64,000 bases of DNA, from the NCBI GenBank assembly GCA_032821775.1, contig JAVLRN010000009.1:1612001-1676000 (forward strand), read 5' to 3'. The notes beneath the pieces are model-generated. The model searched no databases and had not been told where the DNA came from. It saw only the letters and a program-made list of their open reading frames with translations. How positions within the stretch are numbered: the first letter of the stretch is position 1; each line of letters begins with the position of its first letter. Position numbers and translations under genes: made by a program. Positions 23,441 to 36,073 of the stretch are shown here, piece by piece. The stretch comes from Sanguinoderma infundibulare. Taxonomy: Eukaryota > Basidiomycota > Agaricomycetes > Polyporales > Polyporaceae.

Positions 23441-25885
23441 CGCCGCGTTTGCATGCTCTTGGCATTCTGACAGCGGCGAACAGAATACGGTAGAACCTCC
23501 GTTTGGCAAGCCACGACCGGGAAGCATGGGCAGGGCCATTGGAAAGGCTCCAGAATGAGAATCGAACGAAGAGCGCACGATAAGCGCACGCCGAGGAATA
23601 CGGAGTGGGAATATTGGATAACTCCGGTCACCCACCGTGAGAGCTGGGCAAGGGCCCAATCCTGACAGTGGTCGCAACTCCATCGACAATCAACCTCTCA
23701 TGGACGCCACCCCGGCGACGGAAGGGTACCCTCGTATCTTGCCAGGCGACAGAATCTTCTTCATGCGGCAAAAGCGCCAGGCTTCCAAAGCACTGGCAGT
23801 TGCGCACCCACGTCCACGTATCCGTCAATGCGTTTTGGAGGGCGCCAGATAGATATCGACATGCGCTCAGTCCATTGCACCAGGCCTCGACATCTTGGAC
23901 ACCGGCAGGTGACAATTTGAATAGCAGGATACGTAATGCACAGTGCGGTGGACACGTCGGCAAACATCGGATGGTGCCCATGTATGCATGGGAGTCCATT
24001 ACGGGACAGTCCAGCTCACATCCCCAGATCAGGTTCAATATGCTGCGCGATAGTGGAAAGAGTTTGAATTTGGCGGATATTGCCGCGCAGCAAGATTTGG
24101 AGCGAAAGGCGGCGAATCAATTGCGGAATCCACATCCAAGGTACGTACCGCCTGCATGATATCTGCCGACTCCCGTGAGCATGACCATGAATGCCGGAAG
24201 GCCTAATCCTATCTTGCGAAAGTCTTGGCGGACGAACAGGACGCCTTCCGTGGTGAGAGCACCCCAATGGGCAGAGCGAGCTTCTCCAGGTACATCGTCT
24301 GGTCTCCTGGCAGCTGGCAGGAGTGTCAAGCTGTCACTGATCAAGCGGCGCCCTCCACAGCGCCAGAGGTAACCGGAATCCAAGCGACTGAAGGGCAAGC
24401 TAAGTTGAAATATTTTACAATCGTGTATTTGGCTGTACGTGTACGTACCGTCGACGATCAGCGCGCCTGCAGCGAGCAACGCCGCCGAACGGAGGCATAC
24501 GCGCGCCCCGGATCCTGCACGTTCAACCAATGAGGACAAGGGCAAGCTTCTCACAGGCGCAACGGCGGCTTTTGATATGGTCGGCTATCCAGGGCCGAGA
24601 CACGCAGTAGGCACGCCAATCGTTACAGAACCGATGGAATTGGGCAGCCCGTGCGAGTGGTGTCGAAGATGTTGTTGCGCAACGTCCAAATGATTCATCG
24701 GGTTGCGGGCATTTGATACGCTGCGAGATGTGCCCGACACGCCCCATGGGCCGGTGACTGCGAGGCGGCAAGAGGAAGGTCGGGTTGAGCTGCGAACAGA
24801 AGATGCGCCGTGAGCGGTCCGTTCTCACCGGGTTCCAAGTCCGTTTCCCGACCGCGCTCGGTCCAGCGGCGGAGGTCAAATTTGTTTCAGCGCGTCTTTC
24901 CACAAATGGGCTCGTACTGCACAGCCTACACGCAAACCATCCATTGGTATGACCCAAGGTCCGGGATGAACGTTACGTGTCAATTGATTCCACTAGGCCC
25001 CCTTCCCCTCCACGGAGGAAGAAAATATATGTGCTAACGTTAACACTGTGCAGCGCCGTGCAGAACCGCAGCCATGACATAAAGCTTGCGCGAGATGTCT
25101 AAAGAACACCGAGATGAGATGTCAACATACCGATAGGTCTTGAACCTTGCAATATCCCTTTGACCGGTAACGAGCCGGAATCCGGAGATCATGCGACGTT
25201 ACAACCGGACCAAGCTCTTGGATATCCGATGTTCATGGAACGTGGTCGAGGACGTCTAAGAAGGCTTGGCGCAGCGGGTCCCTGAATATGGCGTGACAAT
25301 CGCAATGTCCCGGAGGCTGTTTGGAAGAAAGGTTGAGACCAAGTTGTGCAACGCCAGTTCAAGCAAATCTACTACTGAGTAAGTCCATTTCGTCTCTTCT
25401 TCCTCGTCGCTCCTTTGGACGGTTTCTGGGAACGGGGAGGCTGGAGATAACACGCTATCATATAGCACTAGGAGTACACTTGAATGGACCACGCACCAGC
25501 ACCCTCTGCCCTCACAAAGGGCTAAGCATTTGCCAATCGACCATATCGTATTGACGCGACGATATCCGAGGCTGCTCAAGCTGATATCAGAGCTCAGAGG
25601 CGGAATTATGATCGTGAACATGATCATCCATACCTTCAAGGGAAGTCTGGCGGCCCGGATTTGGTGCCTAACAAGACAAATGACCGGGCTTGGCGGAAGG
25701 GAAGCATAGACAACCGACGCAATCCCGGCATGTCAATTCCTTATCCAACGTGCTGTCGCATAAGCTTGTACGACATCGTGGCCAACCCGTTAATGTTAAG
25801 ATCAGCATGCCTTGAATGCTCCGAATCGGAGCATTGCAAGGAGATAGACCGCGGCCCGGAGTCCAACAAAGGATGATCTTCCTCA

Positions 25886-26120
25886 TCAACTGTTCATAAC
25901 TCCAGCCAAATCCGAGGCGGAGGTGGTTTCACCGGGGAGTGATCGGTGCCAGACTGAAGAGGGATTGCATCATCATTCAACGTCGGTGCTACAGGGGTAC
26001 CTTGCCAGTCCGAAACGAGAGGGTACATGTAGACATACGAATGAACTCCTTCGGCACATGGTCATACACAACACTTTCAATGGTAGCGGTCGACTGTTGC
26101 TGTGTCTGGGTCTCAGCCAT
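25886..26120 (-). CDS. Hypothetical 49-residue protein, two exons (weak)
   Basis: Exons 26120-26039 and 25953-25886 join in phase across an 85-nt GT-AG intron (donor gtatgt, acceptor cttcag) to give 49 residues. The first exon reads like protein (ATIESVVYDHVPKEFI) and the second continues with WHRSLPGETTSASDLAGVM. No signal peptide, membrane segment or CaaX ending is present, so it is not a pheromone precursor. No family is recognised. It could be a remnant of a longer gene. Confidence 0.3.
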
Positions 26121-27583
26121 GAAATCTGAATGCGCACGTTCGCAAAGGATTCGTCAGAACATGGACAGAATCCGTCTGATAAGAAAGACTTACACCCACC
26201 TCGTCGACGGCCTCAACGGAGTCTGTCAGTCCTGGTACTAGAACCGACCCGCTCAGCGTGGTTGCGCCAGCAACAGCGATTGCGGTGGGAGCGAGGCGGT
26301 GACCGCCTGGGAAAGCACCTGGGCGCACCGCGTCCGAGAAGGACCCTGTGAAGAAGTGCTTGGCACTTCAGATTTCAATTAGGCAAGGGTAGTTACGTCT
26401 CCTGGGCTCACCGGGAAAACGGGCTTCAGGCGGCTGCGTTAGGCAAAGCACCGATGTCTTGGTACTGGGATTTTACGCTCCTCCCGCGCTCTTGTGATCG
26501 GGCTATCGCTGCACCGACATTGCGTCGTAGAACCAACAACTAGGCGCGATGGGGTCAGCGTGAGCACCTGCTCCGCCCATAGACGCGCGTAGAACGATTG
26601 CCTGGCCCAGCCATTGTGTTAAGACGCCGTTGAGGAGTCGGCAGTCGGATCGGCGTCAGGACTGTACTAATAGAAGCTGACCGGAAAACCTTGTTAACTA
26701 TTCACGATCGCCGTTTCGGCGCCGAGCCTCCCTCCTCCCCAATTCCGTGGTACCCATGGCGCGCAACAGGACTATCAAGGCGTCAGAATACCGCCGAGAC
26801 CCGACACACCTCACAGACGAGCACGTCGAGAAATGTGCATTCACTAGCATGGTAGTCAGTGACGTAACCTTGTATGTTCCCGAGATGCCCGCCTACGGAT
26901 GAAGTAGAAAGATACTGCACGAAGCAGTCCTGTAATGCACAGCGGCATCAACAGACAGAAAGACAAGAAATGACTACCCCACACTCACGTCCATAATAAC
27001 GCCACGAGCGGGATTGGGCGAGCGAGACAGGCGCCTGCCAGAGACAGGGACGTCAGAGACATCTATCAGATGAAGAAGGTAGAACGACTCACTGAAACCA
27101 TCCCCCAAAGGCCACCGCAACATTTGCTGACCAAGGTTGCGACTCGGTCGGAGGCGAGGACAGCTGTAGCGTCATAGCTCGGGGCGGTGGTAATATCCTC
27201 GCCATTTGGCTGGTATTTGGGGGGCACGGGAAGCAAGAGAACGTTCGGTCGGGACACGATGATGCAACAACGACAGCATGGCGCTGCGAGTTGCGAAGTT
27301 CGGTCACAGGAAACATACAAGACATACCGTCAGTCAAGATTGATATTGAAGGTTCCTATCGATCGGTGAGGCTCACGACCAATTCCGAAAAGCGGCTCAT
27401 GGAGGACACGGTCAACGGGTGTCGAATTCATCTAGTGGATCGGCCCCTTCGTCTTCAACAAGCGCACTAACTGCAGACTGCAAGAATAGATATCAGTGAA
27501 TCGGGCGGTATGACTCTGGATTTACCTTGTCAAACGCTGCTCGACACTTTGAAATCGTTGGTCTCACTTCAGTTATACGCACA

Positions 27584-27635
27584 TATCTTATCTTATCTGA
27601 TGTCCCATACTATCTTATCTTGAGCGTATCTTATC
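27584..27635 (-). promoter_or_regulatory. Cluster of seven GATA motifs
   Basis: Seven TATC tetramers (GATA on the minus strand), most in the HGATAR context AGATAAG, lie within 52 bp. They form two tandem groups. GATA factors control nitrogen use, iron uptake and light responses in fungi. No firm gene starts immediately downstream on either strand. Confidence 0.55.
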
Positions 27636-28300
27636 TTTGAACATAGCGCTGCGCGATGGCGGATCGCGCTTGCGAACTTGAACAGGCTTGTAAAAGGACC
27701 GGGAATGGTTTCCTGAAGAGGTACAGGTCCCGAAGAGGCGTGTAACAAGAAACGATCTCCATTCCTTTTGCAAGCCTGCGCTGGGGTGCAACATTCGCCA
27801 TTGCACACACACCACAACCGAGCCAGACCTTCAACGTACCTCAAATTAGCGCACTTGGCACTACACACCCACTTTGGAATCCTGACCGTGGAGCTCGGAG
27901 TCGTCACGACGTCGGATGGGGCTCCGTGAGGGCGATCGGCGGAGCTCTTTCAATGGAGGTCCGACAGATGTCTACGATGGACATCAACCTGCATCAACAG
28001 GCAGCCTCAACCGCAAGGGACCTCTGGCAGACGTGACCGTCGAGCTCCGCCTGGCTTCCTCGTCAGCTCCACCGGACGTCGGTGGCAGAGCTCCAGTGCA
28101 GCGTATTGCGAAATGGATGTGTAGGCGGGAAGTTCAGAACTTCGCACGCATCAGAGGAAAGTCTTCTCGAACGACACTAGGTCGACAAAAAACAGCCATT
28201 CGTACATCCGGCTATTACATGAACTAGTGTATAACTTTCCAAACACATTAGCCTGACGATCGATCAAGACACAAAACATCACGGCAAGACACGCACAGAA

Positions 28301-29599
28301 TCAGTTGTCTCCTACAACAACGGTAGACTGAACAATCGGCGCACTGGCGACAAGCGCACTCATGATTGCGGCCAGCATAGTGACCCACCATGCCCGATAA
28401 AGAGTCTGCCATCCCTCCTCGTCGATGATACGCTTTACGCAATCCGTAAACCCGATATAAGGGTCCTTCTCGTGACGCAACCTGATCCAACGGTCAGGAG
28501 AGCGGAACGGTATTATGTTCTTCAACTTACCCGATCACGTCCTCCTCCTGCCCCGAGTACTCGGCATACTCAGGCGCTTCGACTGCGTCATCCTCGACTT
28601 CTTGCGCCACGGAATTGTACTCAGCGGTTGAGTGGTTGCGTTGAATCGCCAGCTTTGTCGTAATGACTTCAAGGGGGCAAATGATTGCCGTGCTGAAGAT
28701 CTCGATAGCCACGTAGACACCGAGCCTGACGGAGGAAAAGTTGTCCTCGGGCAACAAAAGCCTGCGCAAGCCATGCAGAATGACGATCGTGTACGCGATT
28801 TGGAGGACCTGAGCAGCCACCAATCCCGGGGTAAGGTACAAGATCCATGGTCGACGGCGTTCCGTCGGAGTGAGAAGAATGCGAAGGGAATAAATGGGAC
28901 GGAAATACGGCAACCTGTAGGGTGTCACTATCGACCTAGGTTGCGAGATGGATGAGTACATTGACATGCTGCCTCATTCTTGCATAACGACGTACCGGTA
29001 GGTTATGATTGCCGCCGGAAGTGACACCAGCGTCCCAAACACGGCGTAGACAAAAGCGGCCAGGATGCCGACGTCAGGAGGATCCACGCGGCCATGACTG
29101 GCAAGTTTCTTGGAGTCCATAGCAGCGACGGCGAAGCCAGTCATGAGCATGGTAGCAGTCGCCGTGGGCACTACCCCAAACTTTAGATTCCGCGGAATGC
29201 TCGGACAAAGAACGTAACGCACTCAACCCCTTGTAAAGTCCTGCCCAGCCCTACGTAACAATCAATGATGTGAGGCAATGCTCGTAGCGTGCCGCGAGGA
29301 AACGATGGCGTGCGGACCTCGATACGATATACTCTGCGAAGCATTCCAAAGAACGACGTTACGATTGGTCCCGTATGCACGTCCACATTCCCTTCGGGAT
29401 CGAGTTGTAGAGCCTTGGGATTGTAATTCGCTATGCGGTGAGGACGTCAGCGAGCGTCACGAAATGGATTGCTGCGCAGGTGCTACATACCTCGTAACCG
29501 GACGAGTGCGCCTGTGAGGGGCACAGTGATTCCGAGAGAAGCCACGAGAGAGAACGCGAGTGTGAATGCGAGGAAGAGGAACTCCAAGAAATCAGCCAT
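28301..29599 (-). CDS. Mitochondrial carrier family protein (degenerate signatures)
   Basis: Six exons (29599-29491, 29430-29318, 29250-29223, 29170-28996, 28935-28531, 28481-28301) give 336 residues with several hydrophobic segments. Carrier-like features include the matrix-loop segments GWAGLYKGLMPTATATML and CVKRIIDEEGWQTLYRAWW, the usual position of such loops in SLC25-type repeats. The signature PX[DE]XX[KR] is degenerate: repeat one reads PLTGALVR and a later one PLEVITTK. The protein may be an Ugo1/SLC25A46-like or otherwise atypical carrier. Location in a mitochondrial membrane is inferred. Substrate unknown. Confidence 0.75.
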
Positions 29600-31177
29600 G
29601 GCGGGCAGATGGAGGTTGAGAGTCAAGCAGCAAGCTGTCCTCAGCTCGGCGCAGTGCGCAAGGCACTTGCCCCTCTGCCGTCCGGCCGAGCTGCTTATGG
29701 TAATTTCACAGCCACCGGCACCACGCCCCAAAGCAACCCAAACACTCTCCTGAAATTCCCAGGCCTCCTGCTCCTCAACCACCACCATCTCCCCCATCGA
29801 TAACATCCTCCGCTTCGCCTCTCGCATGTCTTCTCTTTTCACGACCTTTCAGGCCCTTCCAAGACGCAAGTTTGGTCTTTCTATTGACCTTTTGGACACC
29901 CTTTCCACGATTCCCTGGAAGCCGAGTGGTATCTGAACAGCTGAACCCCTCTGCCTACGTGGCATGCCCCATTCGAAACCGAGAACGATGTCGCCATGAT
30001 ATGGCACCTGTAGAGATGGTATGGCCGATCCATCAAGGGGATACAGGGCCGATAGGAGTTCTACGGCGAGATGGGCTAGCTTTGCGCCCTCCCGTATTGC
30101 GCTGAAGTATCACTGTCAAGGTACGAGTTTCCGTGGTGAAAATCGACTCCTCAGCGCTTTCTGACATAAGTCTTCCGATCAGGTTTTCGGGAATCTTCGG
30201 GGTCTCTGCTCATTTGCATTATTCTCGACGTTGTTCCACCGACGCTTCAGTTGCCATGCTTCCATTCCTTACGGATGCCTCAACCGCGGCTTGGGAGGCT
30301 CACTGGAAACCCATGACCCGATCCTTGGACGCTTCTCCCTCATGCTCGAGGAAGCATCTACTCTTGTGCAACTAGGATCCCTTTGGAATGTCATGTCATT
30401 TGTCTTGCGTGCGTCTGCACCTGCGCTATCTGTATGTGTTCGATTTTCTCGTTACAGATGGCGGAGTATTGCTAGCATCTCATACCCTTTGCAACGCAGG
30501 CGATACTCTGGCCAATGTGGCTGATGTGTTCCTCATGGAAGGTGTCCCACTCGGCTCCATGACCCATACAACCCATGCCAACGGACCTGACCAGCTAAAC
30601 TGCAGCTTTGTCTGCTGCTGGCATTCGTTTCATCCAGCCATCCTCTTGGTCATTCCTCTCCAGGTCGGCGGATTCTGTGCCCTGCTGTACGTACCGGTTC
30701 CCTGCTCTCGTATCATCTCGTCCTCGAGTCGCGTTTTACGACGTTGTTTCACTCTGGACTACTGTCCTGTAGCTATGTGCACGTTAGATACCATGGTGTG
30801 GTCGAACACGAATAAATTATGTATTTTCTCCCACTTCATGTCGTGGTGTGTGCGTGCTTGCGTGCTTGTGTGATGCTCCATGAACAATGGCTCGAGCCCT
30901 TCTCTGATGCTCGACGTTGTCTCTGGTACCATGTTCCTTGTCGAAAGGTGAGGCATGTTCATTAGCTTGAGCTCTGAACCCTGTCTATGTGCAAGGCAGT
31001 CAACCCATGGTCGCTGGGCCGTTGCTGAGCGTCCCGCCGCCACAGCAGTTTGACTCTCCGACTGGAACCACATCAGTAGTGTTCTTTGCCTTGTTGTCTA
31101 TCTCCCCCACCTGCACGTCGTCCCTGACCTCTGCCCGTGCCTTCCGTGTTCCTCAACCATCCTGGACATCGTCAAAG
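29600..31177. other. Gene-poor stretch with a possible degraded gene
   Basis: On the plus strand, from the ATG at 29826, a 36-codon open start is followed by coding-like pieces in shifting frames up to about 30,470. Examples are ENDVAMIWHL near 29,980, TAAWEAHWKPMTRSLD near 30,290 and LEEASTLVQLGSLWNVMSF near 30,345. Frame changes between neighbouring pieces lack splice sites, which suggests a decayed gene. Downstream, 30,480-31,170, nothing is seen. The family is not recognised. Confidence 0.35.
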
Positions 31178-34100
31178 ATGTCTCTTGGACCCGATGCCGC
31201 CGCCGCTAGAGTCAGTATACCTCCGTTATTGAGTCCTATAGAGCGACTGTGGTCTGACCCGCCCACCGCGACTACCTCTTGCCATACAGAAAGTGGCTTT
31301 AGAACAACTCAAATTCAAGAAGGTGCAGAAGCAACAAAATACATCCCTGAGCCATTCGGCTTCTCCTGCGCCACCACCGTGGTCGACAAACTCGGACAAC
31401 GCAGCACTGTTTCCACCCGCTCAGTCGCGAGACGCTACAGCCACATCGCGGTACTTTCCTATACCACCATCATCTTCAGGGACAGTGCTCGTTCCAAGCT
31501 CCAGCCCTTTGCGTCCTGATCCCTCCGATGTGTCCAAATTCGCCTCCAACGCGTGGGACTTGTTCAACGACGATGTGCCGGGTCTCAGTCGCTCAGAGCC
31601 TCAGGTGCGCACTCCGGCCTTCGCAGACCCGCTCTCGATTCCCAGTGGCTTCCGGATGCCCAATGGCGTGTCAAGCGCGTCCTCTACGCGTCCGTCGTCA
31701 TCCACCAGCAGGAGAATCTCCGAGGTAGAGGATGCGGATGACGGTGACCGTCCGACGAAGAGGTTGAACATAGGACCGACCAACTCGAGAGACCCAATCG
31801 ACTTCCTCACTCCCGCTTCACCTGAGCTCCGCGTAGCCGGCCAACGGCATCCTGGGCCGAACACGTCACTGTCATCCATCTCCCTCTCATCTGACGATTC
31901 CTTTCCCGACGCGAAGGACCTCGTGAACGGCGCGTCCCAGCCCAGAATCATTCGCGGCCCACGAGTACCAGAGGAGAAGCCGCCATCGACGTCATCCATT
32001 CAGACCAGCGACGACGAGGGCCCCTTTACTCGCTTCCGTCTCACTCAGATCGAGCACCCTACAGAGTTCGTCCGTGCGGCTTGGAAGGAGGCTGGTGGTG
32101 ATGTTCCCAAGGCCTCTGCGCTCCTCAAGGACCCCTCGTGGCGGCCTCCCGCGAAGACCCCGCCACCCAAGGAGCCCGAGCCTGCGACGGAGACAGGGAG
32201 GGTGAAGGAGGTCTTGGAGGCGAACAAGGCTCAGAGACTCGCTGCTAAGGAGAAGGGGAGGAAGTCCATGATCTACAAGAACCGCCTCAACGACGGCAAG
32301 CCGACGAGCGATGCTGGCCCTTCCACGCCGCCACCACCTAAGGCTCCCCCCATGATTGTCGACTCTCCCACGAGCCCCGAGATTGGACGACCAAGGAAAC
32401 GGCTGAAGCGCAAGGTCGTCGACTCGGATTCGGAGGCCGAATTCGCGGACAGCGACGAGGACAGTAGTCAGGGTCGCGACGTGAGCTCTGACAAGCAGCG
32501 AGCCCTCGAGTACTACAATGAGACGTCGGCGGAAGGTCTGCAAGAGTTGACAGGTAAGCTTAGAGTCATACTGTTGCGCATATATGCTGACCCGTTCCCG
32601 TCCAGGATGCACACTGGAGCAAGCCAGGAAGATCATCGAGTTCCGACCGTTCACGTCCGTGGAGGACCTAAATACCAAGCTCGGCCAAGGCAAGAAGAAG
32701 GCCGGTCCCGGTGGTATCAGTCCGCGTATGTTCGAGGACAGTGCGACTATCTTCGAAGGTTACGGTCGGGTTGATAGCATCCTCGAGGACTGTGAGGGCA
32801 TTGGCGCCGAGCTCAAGAAGGAGATCGCGGGCTGGACCCAGGGGAAATCCACCAAGGGCAAGCAACGCGACTTGGTCCAGAACCCGAATTCGCGCGACTC
32901 TTCTGTCGCGGCGGAAGATGGCGCAATCGCCCTCACACATGTCGCGGGCCCTGCTCTGAAGCCCAAGTACTACATGACGAGCCAGCCGTCGCTGCTTCAA
33001 CCCGGCGTCACGCTGAAGGAGTACCAGATGATCGGCGTCAACTGGTTGAGTCTTCTTTACCAAAAGAGACTGAGCTGTATCCTAGCGGATGAGATGGGTG
33101 AGCGGCGTTTCGTGTTGGCGTGTCATGGGATCCTGATGTTGGTGGAACTAAGGTCTTGGGAAGACGGTCCAAGTGATCAGCTTCTTCGCCCACCTGAAGG
33201 AACGAGGTCGCAACGGACCGCATCTCATCGTTGTGCCGTGAGTGTTTCTGTGATTGTGATTTCATGTCAATGTATCTTGAACTCCTGGGCCGATGGCAGT
33301 TCGTCGACGTTGGAGAATTGGTGTCGCGAATTCCAGAAGTTCGCCGGGGACAACATCAACGTTGAAACCTATTACGCCGATAAGAACGAACGCCCAAAGT
33401 TACGAGAGATGCTCAACAACACTGTCCCTACGAAGAAGCCCGGTGGTTGGAACGTCCTGATTACCACGTACAATCTGGCTCAAGGGGATGAATACGACCG
33501 CAAGTTCTTCCGCAAGATCGAGTGGGACGTGAGTATATGCGATCGCATCATGTAGCTGGCCATTACTTAATACTTCCCTGCCAGACCTGCGTCTATGACG
33601 AGGGCCATGTTCTCAAGAACTTCCAATCTCAGCGGTATCAAGCCCTATTGCGTTACAAGTCGCGGTGGCGGTTGCTTCTGACAGGAACGCCCCTACAGAA
33701 CAACCTACAGGAGTTGGTCGTACGTCGTTTTGCCCAGTTGCAATGATGGATGTGGCTGAGCGATGCGTCGTAGTCCTTGATGAACTTCATCCTTCCGGAC
33801 CAGTTCGCCGATGACCTTGATTCATTGCGGGCCGTCTTCAAGACGAAGGGTGATTCCAAGGTGACGTTGCTCGCCCAGCAGCGTGTCTCGCGAGCAAAGA
33901 AGATGATGACGCCCTTCGTACTTCGGCGACGCAAGGACCAGGTAAGGTCTCCATAGCAAGATATTCTTCCCAAGAGTTGACCGCGATACCAAGGTGCTCC
34001 AAGATCTACCAAAGAAGACCGAACGCATCGAGTGGTGCGACATGACCACACTCCAGAAGTCGATCTACAACGAGGCGTTGCAGCGATCCCGGAAGACCAT

Positions 34101-35230
34101 CTTCGACCTGGAGACCAACGGTGCGGAAACGCCCGAAGCACCAGCTACGAATGGTCGCGGGAAGCCGGTCAAGAAGAAGACTCGGGCAACCGCGCGCACG
34201 AAGGACAAGATGTACCTCGAGAACAGCTCCAACGTACTAATGGACTTGCGCAAGGCGACGTCTCACCCTATGTTGTTCCGAAGGCGATTCTCGGACGACG
34301 CGCTGAGCGCGATGGCGAAGCTCCTGCTGAAGGAGCCGGACTTCAAGAAGCGCGGCGCTTTGTTCGATCTCGTCAAGGAGGACATGCAAGTCATGACAGA
34401 CGCAGAGCTGCAGGCGTTCTGCGGGACATACAAGGTATGTTAATGTGTTACTTCTATTAGAATACCCTCGCTGACGGCCGGTTTAGTGCCTTCGCAAGTA
34501 CCTTCAGGTCGATGATTGTTATCTCGAAGCCGGCAAGATCAAGGTCTTGATGAAGCTCCTCGAGCAGTACAAGAAAGAAAGCCGTCGAATATTGATCTTC
34601 TCGCAGGTGAGTACGCTGTTCTATTCGACGTCGTCATACGTTGATGAAGCGTGTGATGTCGCAGTTCACACAGATCCTGGACATACTCGAAAAGGTCCTG
34701 GAGCTAAGGAAGATCAAGTACCTTGTCCTGACGGGATCGACACCTGTCGACGTGCGCCAGTCCTTGGTAGACGAGTTCACCGAGGACGAGACAATCTCTG
34801 TCTTCCTGCTTTCGACTAAGGCGGGTGGTATGGGGATTAATTTAACTGCCGCGAGCGTGGTCATCATGTGAGTACGCTCTCGTCGTCGTTGTCGAATTCG
34901 CGTTGATGAGAGGGTGTCGGTAGGTTTGATCAGGACTTTAACCCCCACAACGACAAGCAAGCCCAAGACCGCGCCTACCGTATCGGTCAGAAGCGTGATG
35001 TCGATGTGGTGAAGCTCATCACGAAGGAATCCATAGAAGAAGACATGCTTGCGCTGGGACAGATGAAGCTCGCGTTAGATGAGGCTGTTGCGGGCGAAGA
35101 GGCCGAAGAACGGGTCGAGCACGAGGTGAAGGTGTCGCTCATGAACGCATTGCGTAAGAAGCTGGCGGCCGACGACCCTGAGGCGAAGAGTTCGGAACCA
35201 GCGACGGAGACCGCCGCGAAGGACTCGTGA
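31178..35230 (+). CDS. Fun30/SMARCAD1-type SNF2 chromatin remodeling ATPase
   Basis: Nuclear ATPase that slides or exchanges nucleosomes; Fun30 homologs act in heterochromatin upkeep and DNA-end resection. Eleven exons (31178-31210, 31290-32553, 32606-33097, 33153-33237, 33300-33528, 33585-33719, 33774-33941, 33994-34434, 34487-34606, 34665-34867, 34924-35230) give 1,158 residues. The N-terminus is disordered with a CUE-like segment ([19 protein letters not shown]). The SNF2 motor has Walker A at 595-601 (MGLGKT) and the Fun30-typical DEGH box at 706-709. The [19 protein letters not shown] block, [11 protein letters not shown] and [11 protein letters not shown] follow. The short first exon rests on splice signals only. 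Confidence 0.93.
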
Positions 35231-36073
35231 TCCATATCATTTATAGAGTACACATACCCTCCAGTAGTATCATCCACCCATTGCATTACCCCTGCTCTCA
35301 TGCATTCCCCAGCATCCACTGCATTTACACCGTCCTGCATTGCTGTATCTATTCCTGTATTGTAGCTTTGTCTTGATTCGTCTTGCTATCGATTGCGCGC
35401 TGCAACTTACTTTGGTTCTGAATCGTGTTATCGCAGCAAAGCCGTTGGAAAACTGATTTAGATTGCAGTTGGCGCGTCAGCGCATCCGCAGGCGCGCGCT
35501 GCCTTGGTTCGAATCGTACCATCACCATCACCTCTCATGTTAATCCCTGTCGTGATTTACACACGTCCGTACATGTCCTCCGACATGTCGACCGGGTTTC
35601 TCATGCATCGGCATTAAAACAGGTGTGCACCGCCCGCATCCCCGATGTTTTGATGCTTCTGCCAATGCTGACTGAATTAATTGGTATTTCAGAAGGTCCT
35701 CGAAATCCAAGGGTGGCCAAGGGTGAATTTCATCCGTGCAAACCGGTCATTCCATTATCCGTATGGTTGCCACTGGCCAGCATGTTCCTGTGCAAATCGG
35801 GATCATTTCTTCCTGAGTCGTTTACGCACGGTCAGTCGAAGTTGTCCAATTTCCCTATCCAGCGTTGCGCTCGTTCTAATGCATCTCTTAGTCAATAGTT
35901 GTCTACTAAAACCTGATGCTCGGATCATTCACTCCGAAAGGCTCCTCCAAGGCTCCTCAAGAGCAATGGTACGAGGATGGTCTCCGTAGAGGACCGTTTG
36001 TTCCCTGGTTGTATAAAACCTGCAGAGATACAGGCCGACGCCCCATCATATCACCTCCACCCCTGCTTGGAAG
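35231..36073. other. Intergenic, 3' flank of the remodeler and promoter of the terpene cyclase
   Basis: No gene seen. The stretch is AT-richer than its surroundings. A TATA box lies at 36012-36018. A tRNA-like B-box string near 35,505 was tested and rejected. Confidence 0.5.
36012..36018 (+). promoter_or_regulatory. TATA box of the HAD-terpene cyclase gene
   Basis: TATAAAA, 56 bp upstream of the second base of the chosen ATG region (ATG at 36074). A well-placed core promoter element on the coding strand. Confidence 0.6.

Larger units (their letters stand above)
23441..28300. other. 4.9-kb gene-poor region
   Basis: No firm gene. Coding-like minus-strand pieces occur near 24,120-24,560 (segment ERAGSGARVCLRSAALLAAG, then LTTEGVLFVRQDFRKIGLGL), 26,200-26,330 (LSGSVLVPGLTDSVEAVDE), 27,100-27,270 (LLLPVPPKYQPNGEDITT) and 27,700-27,900. 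They change frame, lack good starts, and match no family I can name. No terminal repeats or transposase motif were noticed. A GATA cluster at 27584-27635 and a small spliced ORF at 25886-26120 are listed separately. It may be decayed genes, non-coding transcription units or old transposon debris. Confidence 0.4.

Noticed and set aside
25886..26120. Mating pheromone precursor
   Set aside because: Size fits, but the product ends in Met-Asn-Ser, not a CaaX box, and no STE3-type receptor is seen in the window.
19342..28300. Transposon
   Set aside because: No transposase, reverse transcriptase, terminal repeat or target-site duplication was found; only decayed coding-like pieces.
30759..31073. 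Minus-strand ORF upstream of the Fun30 gene
   Set aside because: It starts with a plausible frame but lies in the 5' region of the remodeler gene, has no motif and no promoter signs.
35464..35520. tRNA-like string with a GGTTCGAATC B-box
   Set aside because: The T stem does not pair and the A-box region has an insertion; no acceptor stem forms. Not called as a tRNA or a SINE.
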